Shown here one piece after another: positions 30,001 to 39,000 of a DNA stretch of 64,000 nucleotides. This DNA is from Synechococcus sp. AG-673-F03 (GTDB lineage Bacteria > Cyanobacteriota > Cyanobacteriia > PCC-6307 > Cyanobiaceae), in contig QCTJ01000009.1 of NCBI GenBank assembly GCA_003211205.1, forward strand, positions 1 through 64,000, in the 5' to 3' direction. The translations under genes and the position numbers were made by a program. A model generated the notes under the pieces. The model did no database searches. It had not been told where the DNA came from and was given only the letters and a program-made list of their open reading frames with translations. How positions within the stretch are numbered: the first letter of the stretch is position 1; every line of letters begins with the position of its first letter.

Positions 30001-33000
30001 AACAGGCATCACAGAACTAATTCTCGAAGGTGGCAACAGCGAAGAGCAAACATCCGAGAGAACCAAGAACTTTTTCACACATGATGCAGGGCACATTTCC
30101 AGCAAATATGGACGCATTGACTTTTCAAATTCAGACTTCAGCGCTCCAGAAGAGGAGAACAGAAAACATGGCGCTGTTGGATATCACTCTCAGGCCTACC
30201 AAAGCATTGAAGGCACATCTTCACCGAATCAACTGCTGAATACAGCTGATGAGTGGGATGGATACAGTCACGCCATATGGATTAGCGGCGTTGGAGATCT
30301 TCGCTCATTCACCGCTGAAGGCGAAATCAATGCAATCGGAAGGGCAGGAAAGCCAAGTGCCGCCAATCATCAAATCATTTCAGTGGAAGGCCAGGACCCT
30401 CTGCAAAGCCTAATCTCTGTATTGATAAATCCATCAATAGCCGAATCTTGGCCCACCCAAGACTTTACTGTCCTAGACAGATCAACACTCAGTGTTGATG
30501 CCGCGAAAATTCAAGACCTGGCATCACCTAGCCCAGAATCAAATTCATTCATTTCCGCCATTAAATTTGACCCTTCAAAAACTTACCAACAGCTCGACCC
30601 AAAACGTACCAATGCTCATATCGACAAATTATCTCTATATATTGATGACGTTGAATTTGCAATTTCTGATACATTAACACGTGTTCAGTTCGAATCACGA
30701 TTAAGTGATTCTCAAGGCCTGTTGATCTCAGGGTTGCGGAGTGAATCTGAATTTGACAAAGAATTGAGAATCAATTCCGAAGGTTATACCTTCCCTGGCG
30801 ATATTGACGGATATCAAGCAATTGAATCATATGGCGACATCTCACTGTTGCTCGAAACAAGTTCACAAACCCTCCACGCCGGCTTCGCGAACGGTGTGAT
30901 TCTTCGCCTGGAGCGTGAATCGGTTGGTCAAGGAAGCTACGGCACTGATAACGACGGAGTTCCGTGGGGTGAATCTCGCTCAAGTTCTTTCGAAATCACC
31001 TCTCTATCTTTATCAGAGTCCGGAGAAATTCTCGCGCTGGACTGGAATGAGTCAACTGGTACGGCATATGTTGGTCGTTACGATTCAGAAACTGGCCAGT
31101 ACCTTGCTGACATAGAAGATTTCGCAGACCCAAATAATTCAACCAAAACCCAGCTCACAAGCGCAGCAGAGATTCATCGAATTGAGTCAGTATTCACTGT
31201 GGATCTTGATGGTGATGGTGGCATCGGCGAACATGATTTCTCTGTTGTATCTGCACATCCTCAATACACTCTCCTGGCTGCAGCTGACAGACAAATCTGG
31301 GTGAAAGCTCCGGTCCCTCAACCATACCCTCAGGAGCCACAAGGGCACGATTTCCGCGACCCAATTGCCAGCGGTGTCTTCATGCGCCAGGGTGCCCTGG
31401 CTGATCTGCGCTCTGATCAAGATGGTCTTGTGGCCTCCGCATCTCTTGATTCAAGTGTCGATGTTGCGGGCATAGACAGCCTTCTGGATTTACAGCTCTC
31501 GACCGGCGACAGTTTCTCAATCGCAGATCTTGATTTTGACCAACTAATTGGCAAATTTGCAGTCAAAATTCTTTCAGTGAGCGGAGAACAGAGCACTCGC
31601 GAATTTGATCTTTCCAGTGATGATCAGGCTTCGGATGTATCGATATATCTTGAGCAAATCGAAATCCCCTCACTTGCGATTTCGTTTGTTCCATTAGAGC
31701 CCACTGCGACATCCGGACACATCATTGAAATTGCATCCCTTGACCTGCAGCTCCATTCAGGGGACCTGACTCTGGATATTCCGCTTGCTGTGGTCGGGTC
31801 AGCAATTCACGCCCAGGCAATACCGTCTGATGCCTTGATTCACCCCAGCTCAGCCGTTCTGCTTGGTGTTCAACCGAACGATATTCGTATTCTTGAATCC
31901 GTTAAACAACCATTCAATTCAATTCTGACTAACCAGGCAGAAATCCGCTTGCTCGATTCATCAGGAAATCCCTACATCCTCTCGAGCAATCTGGAACCAG
32001 TTTCACTGTTCAACGGTCTCAACGCCTCAAACAATCTGCTCAGGAGCACCAGCTCTGAGGCACATGGAGCCTCGCAACTCGCGGCAACTGCCTATCTGAC
32101 TCTTGAGCCAGAGGACCTGAAGCTCGACCTGCTGCAGTTGGCCTCAGTGCCAGACCTTGTGGGAATCGGTCGAAAGCAATGGCTTACCGAGTTCCGGCAG
32201 GATGCATTAATGAACCCTGCATCACTACGTCAACAGTTGCGTAGTGAATTGGTCGTCGAGCCCGCAGACATCCGACTGAAGGATGTGGTTCGTCAGACGG
32301 ATGGTGATGTGCAGATCACGCTCACGGCATTGGAGTCTCCTCTGGAGGTTCTGCGCAACGAGGCCGCACGCACCCCAGGCACTCACACCTTCACTCTGGC
32401 CAATGGTCCAACCATCGCGGATGCAGCCCTGGCCGCCTTCGGTGATGTTGACCTTAGAGGCTCCTTTGATGATCTCTATCTCAGTGGTGCTGCAGGTTCA
32501 GGACTGAACCAGAGCCACCTGTTCCCGTTCCAGGCCGGTGAGTACAACGATGAACCATTCCAGTGGGCCAACCTCTCGCAGGTGGTGCTGCACAGCAGTA
32601 CCGAGCAATTGCTCGAGCCAGGCCATCTGCAGATAGCAAGCTATGCGGATCGCATCAGCCAGCTGCCTGGTCCAACTGATCAGCACGGTGACCCCCTGAA
32701 TCAGGGGGCAGTGGTTGTGTTCCGCGACTATCCCCTCGCCGAACTGCTGCCGAACCCACAATTCGGCAGCACTTACAGCATCAGCGCCCTGAGTGAGTTC
32801 GGCAGTGCGAGTGTGCCCATCGGCCTCAGGCTCCAGCTGGTGGATGCTGAAGGTGCTCTGATCCAGAGCCTCCAGGATGGTGATTCACGTCTGAGGCCTG
32901 GCAGCAGACTTGACCAGGATCAGCTGACCTACACCTGGACAGGTGCAGGTCAGCTGGCAGCACCGGGTGCACGCCTGCGCGTACTGCCAGCAATCAACCT

Positions 33001-36000
33001 GGCTGATGGTGTTGATCTTGATGGTGCTGCAGCGCTCCTGGAGCAAAGTGAGTTCCAGCTCACTGTGGGGCAGCTCGATCTGCCTCTATTCCATGAAGGC
33101 TCCGCCACCTGGGCTGATGTCGACAATGACGGTGACCAGGACCTACTCATCAGTGGAGTCGGTCATGAGGGACAACTCAGCTCTCAGCTACTGCGCAATC
33201 CCCTGATAGGCAGCAACGACAATTTCGAACGCATGTCAGTGGCGCTTCCTGGTCTGCAACGGGGCCATACCAGCTGGGCCGACTTTGACCTTGATGGCGA
33301 TCTGGATCTGGCGATCAGTGGCGCCCAGGGATCGGCTGAACTCCCTTATCTGCAGATCTTCAAGAACACCACCAGCGAGCGTGCAGATGCAGAACAGGCG
33401 GAATCAGCACCGTTCATCGGTATCGCCAACCGCCAACCGGATCAACCAGAAGATTTACAGCACGCTGTCTGGAACAGCAATCAATCAGCCGTTGAGTTCC
33501 GTTGGTCCATGAGTCATCCCTTCTCAGAGGATGCGCCCTACACCTACAACCTTGGGGTCGGCACCGCTCCACGTCTGGGTGATGATCCCGTGCCCCATGG
33601 AGACGCCGATCATGCATTCAACGTGATCGCACCAATGGCCGATGCATCCACTGGATCGCGTCTGATTGCTGCTCCAGGCAACCTTGGCCATCACAGTGCA
33701 GGCTTGCTTCGCGATGTGCAGCCAGGTGAAACCTACTTCTGGTCGGTTCAGGCCATTGACGCCGGCATGCGCAGCTCGACGTGGGCCGACGGCAGCAGCT
33801 TCACACAGCAGCCGCTGAGGATTGATCTGGACGGCACTGTCATCGATCCTATCTTCTCCATTGCTTCAGCTCTGCAGCCGCAAAACCATGCCTTGTCGAT
33901 CGATCTCGACAATGACGGTCAACGCGATCGGATCAGCCTGGAGGAGAACGGCTTGCTCACCATTCAGCAAGGTTGGGGAAAAGAGCTCCGTTCTTTTGTC
34001 GGTCCCTCTCAGGACGCAGAGGGCATGCTTTTTACAGCCGGCAAATCAACAACTCCAACGCATCTCTCAAGCGTTGACCGCAGCACGCAAACAGACAGTT
34101 CGCGCGCACTGTGGACATTTGCTGTCGGCACTTCACCGAACAATCTCGAAGAGATTCTGAGCTTCCGCTCGACAGAAGAGGCAGCAGCCACTGCACTCAC
34201 CACAAGCCTCGAGCTTCGACAGCTGTATCGCCTCAGCAGAATCGGAAATGCTGGTCTCGAGAATGTTGAGCTTGAACTCGATGGTGAGACGCTGCTTCCG
34301 GATGGCGACATCTCCAGCCGCAGCTTCACTCTGGAGGACGTGCGCAAGGGAAGACTGCGCTTTGCCTTCTCCGGGGAAGCACTCAACAGAAGTGAACAAC
34401 CCTCTCTCACATTGTCTCTGGAGCCAGTGGCTGAGGCAGTGAATAACCTCAGCAACTTCCAGCTCACCCTCAACGACGAAGGAGATGGTCGTACCGATCT
34501 GCTGCTGGGTTGGAGCGGTGCAGAGGGATACTCCGCTCAATTGATCGTCAATGATGCAATTCATGCCAACCAGTTTCCTGCAGCTCCATTACTGCAGGAA
34601 TTGCTCTGGCGGCCATCAGATCAAGAGGGTGTCAACGGTGAACTGCAGATCACCGCTCTGCTCGGACAGGACAGCGAAACAGCAGCAGCTGACCTGCAGC
34701 ACACCTGGCGCGTGCGTCAGGCCGACGGCGAATGGTCAGCTTGGCTGGCTGTGCCCGCAGCAGAGGCTGTTTCAGCTTTCTCCCTATCGACACAGCAACT
34801 GGAGCAGGCACTTGAGCTTGATGGTGCTCTAACGACCTCAGAGGAGCTCGAGCTCCAGTTACAGGTCACCGATGCCGCTGATGCCAGCAGCAGCAGCGAA
34901 GTGCTCAGCGTTAAACTGCCAAAACCTCCGCAACCCAAGCGCAGCAATAGCTTCCTCCTGCCGCAGAATCTGGAGGTCAGCGAAGGCCAGCTGCTTCAGC
35001 ATCGCGTTGTAGGCAGTATTCCCCTATTGCTGCGCGACCGACTGCCTGGGATTGAAGAGATGGCGGCTGGGTTGGGGGACACTGCTGAGCTCGCCTCCGT
35101 GGTCTATCGCCTCACGGTGCCCAGCTGGCTGATGGACGTCGGCACATTCGGCGTATTGAACGCTGATCCAGTGGAGGCCGAGGGATCGAACACATCCGAG
35201 TTCAACCTCACAGCGGAGGAGCTGAAGCAGTTCAGTTACAACCCGGGGCAATGGGCCGCTGGTGATGCCTCACTGGAGTTCACGATTGAAGCAAGCTTCC
35301 GCGACAACGAAGGGGAAATACCTCAAAAGCTGCGTCTCAGCCAACCTCTTGAGCTGCGACTGCGAACGGCTGCTGATCCGATTCCCTCCTCGTACGAAGT
35401 GCTGCGCTCGCTGCAGTCGCCGGGCGACGGCGATGTCAATCGCTGGCAACTCACCCTTACGAAGGAGTGGTCCAACCTCGATCTTCGACTGATTGGCAGC
35501 GATAGCCTCGAAATCGCAATACCGACATCAGAGAACCTTGAGCCGAACTCAGAGCAATGGCTGATCAACACAGGCGATGAAACCTTGAATGTCAAGGCCG
35601 TCTGGACGGGTGAACAATGGTTGCTGCAGGCCAATGGATCTGGCTCTCGTTCATGGTTGGACAAGCTGAGGGTGCTGACTCCTCAAGGCTTCGAAGGTTC
35701 CAACGTCTTCACTCTGCAGGTGGGGAGTGCGAATGATGAAACCACCTGGATGGGTCCAGCAACCGAAGGCCAGCTGTTGCATGCCCAACGCAGCATTGAT
35801 GCTGGTTTCTTACCGGTAACACAACATAAACATGACACGGCTGTTGATGAATTTGAGAGTTTTGAAGTCGAACCGCTGCTGTTCAGGGTGGATGGTGATG
35901 CCGATTTCCCCCTTAGCTTTGGCTCTCAGTTTCAGAACGTTTCTTCTGTCAGCCTGTTGCGTCGAGGAGAGGAAGCACCAGTAGGAGATGATCATCACCT

Positions 36001-39000
36001 GCAGCTGATAGGCGATGGCAGTGATGAAAACCCACTAGTACTGAGAACTCGGTTCAACAGCACAGAACTGCCATCTGAAAGCAACGGCTACCTCCTGAAG
36101 ATCACTCATTCTGGAGACGACGGAAGAACAGAAATCACCTGGTGCTCATTCGAACTCGGGATACAAAAGCCGCAAGCAGTGATTGCACATCTGAACAACA
36201 GCACTGGCTTTGCTGAAGATCACCAGCTCAGGATTCCGGTGGGCCTCAAGAACCTTGATGCCGAAGGGGTTGTTAAAGCCCGGGCGCAACTGCGGTTAAG
36301 CGAAACCGAGGAAAAACTGCTCAAAGCAAAACCTGGGCTCGATCTCGGTCAGGGTCCCGAGGAATCGGAACTGGTTTGGCAAGCGAACGAACGTTGGAAG
36401 AGTCTCACGATTCCTCTGAAGGCCGATGCAATTGCTTCCGGAGATTTCCCGCTGGAAGATCCCCGCTCAGATGCAGGAAGTGAAACAGTACAGCTCAGGT
36501 TCGAAGCAGTGAGTGATTGGGAAGTGAACGGTAATGCGAGCGTCAACATTCAATTAATAGATGATGACCGCCACCCAACCATCACTCTGGACAATGTGGA
36601 ATTTGATCCAGCCACGCGGAGGATGGTGGAGGGCACTCTTGAAGTATCAGTACCGGAGACGGACCTACCACTGCTGAGCAGCGACCTCGATGAGCTGCGC
36701 TTGCGACTGCATCGTGCCGGAAGCGGTCTGCCAGATCTCACACTTGGCACGATGCCGGTGACACTAGACGGTCTAAGCAGTCAAATCAGGATCGATCTTG
36801 CCTCAGATCAGTGGGGTCTTGTACTGCCACGGGGTCTGAAACGGGGCACATTCTCATTGGTGGCCGAAATTGGCCGCAACACAACGCCTGCCCACCAAGT
36901 TGTGAACTGGGAACCTGCTTTAGCGCAAGCATCAACGATGCCAACCGCAGGACAACTGGGCGCATCTCTACAACTTGATGCTGACAAGCTTATGCTCGAG
37001 ATTGAGGAAGACGCGGTCTCATTCTTCCAGGCAGATCCGGGAACAAACGGCAGTGAAGTGGCACTGATTCTGTCTGCGGATGCTGTAATGGCACAGAATG
37101 ATCTGCTGTTCAGCTACGACCCAGAAAACAGGAACCTATCAACGGCTCAGGGGCCTGTCATTGAAGAACTCGACAAACGAATCCGGGAGGATCGCTGGCT
37201 TGTAGCTCAACACCAAGAGGAAGAGACAAACCACGCCTATTACAGGCCGGTGCTTCCTTCAGGTGAAACAGCGGAAATCAGAGGTTTGGATCTACCGGAG
37301 TCAGTCAGTGAAGTGATAAAGACGAAGCTTCGGGATCAACGGGGAGAGCCAATGGAGCGTTACCTGCAACTGAGCATCAACTCAGAGACACTGGACGTCG
37401 GTAACAACTACGTTTTCAAAGCCAGTGAAAACGGAGCGAGGGACATTGCAGATCAACTTAGGGAACTACGAATTGAAGTACCAGAAGGCATCTTCGACGA
37501 TCTACAAGTAGAGATTAGCGTAAGTGAAATAACAGAAGACAATTTCGACTCAATCGGTGTCGATCAGAACACGGAACAGGGCGGAAACGAGAATCAAACA
37601 ATAGCTCTGATAGAACTATTCAAACAAACCCTCCATTTCAGAACAAGCGATAACGTCACAACAGATTCAGAACTAGAAGTAAGGGATGAAACAGGTATAG
37701 CAATCGCACGCAAGGAGGAGCAGGGCCTGCTGATCGTGGACAGTCACTCGATAGACGAATTACAGGAACTACTGAGAATAGATAATATCGATATAAATGA
37801 CACAACAGAAAACGAGCGACTGGCAATGCTGAATAACCAGTTGGCACTGGTTCATTTGCAGCAACTGGGTTACGAGAAAGATGAATACTTGAGTGCAGTG
37901 GAGTCACTCGTAGGAAGAGATTTATTACCGGAAAACGATGAAAATGCAGAGGGAACACAGTGGCGACTCGAGTCCATCGCGATTGAAGACAACCAATTGG
38001 AACGAGTAAAGCTTTCAATCAGCAAAGTCAACGAAGATGATAAGTTAATAAAGGAAGAGATCACAGGGTGGCAAGTACATGTGCGACCGGATCATTTCAG
38101 CGAAGAAGAAATCTTGCAACTGACATACAGCAATGGGATTGCAGTGGAAACACGTTCTGGAAGCATCAGTATTTCTGGCATCAATGACGATCCACAGATC
38201 AAACCAAATATAAAGCCAGGAGAAATGGCCGAGATACTTCGTAAACGCATACAGAGCGGTAAGAACCAGGAATCAATAAATCTGAGCGACTGGATTTTCG
38301 ATCCAGATATCGACAACGGGGATGGCGAGGCAAGTCTGCACTTCGTGGTCATCGACGGAGAACTGCCCGAAGGTGTGAACCTCAACTCAGATGGAGAGCT
38401 TCTGATTGGCAGCCTGCCAAGAGAGAGTCTTGGCAACCATCATTTCAGCCTAGGAGTTAGCGATCTAAACGATGACAACGGAGCGTTCTGGATGGAAAGC
38501 GATCTAAAGCTAGATTTTGAATGGGTGGTCGAGGAACGCAACGGTGGACCAATATGGCGTATGCCAAAAGTTGTTCGGGTTGATGCGGGTGAAAGAATCA
38601 ATATGGATCTAGAGAAAAAAAATTGGCTATTGGATCCCAATGGTGATTCATTGAGTATCGAACTGGACAATGCACCAAGCTGGATAAGCTACTCAGGGAG
38701 TGAATTGGAAATACAGGCTAATGCAAAACCTGGCAATTACCGACTTCCAATAGTGGCAAGTGATGGAAGATTGGAAGAACAGTCAATACTGGAGCTGGAA
38801 ATAAGGAAACCGAGCATTCAGAGTTCACCAAGAATTAAGGCAGGTGGAAGAATGCGGAACAAAGAAGGTTCCTTACTGTCAATAGAGTTGAGCACCAATA
38901 TTCCAGTAAGTGAAGAAACACAAGTGGCATGGACGCTGAATCCACAAATGGGAAGCGACACAAAAATCCTCCCACTCACGTCTGGAGTAATGAGGTTTGC

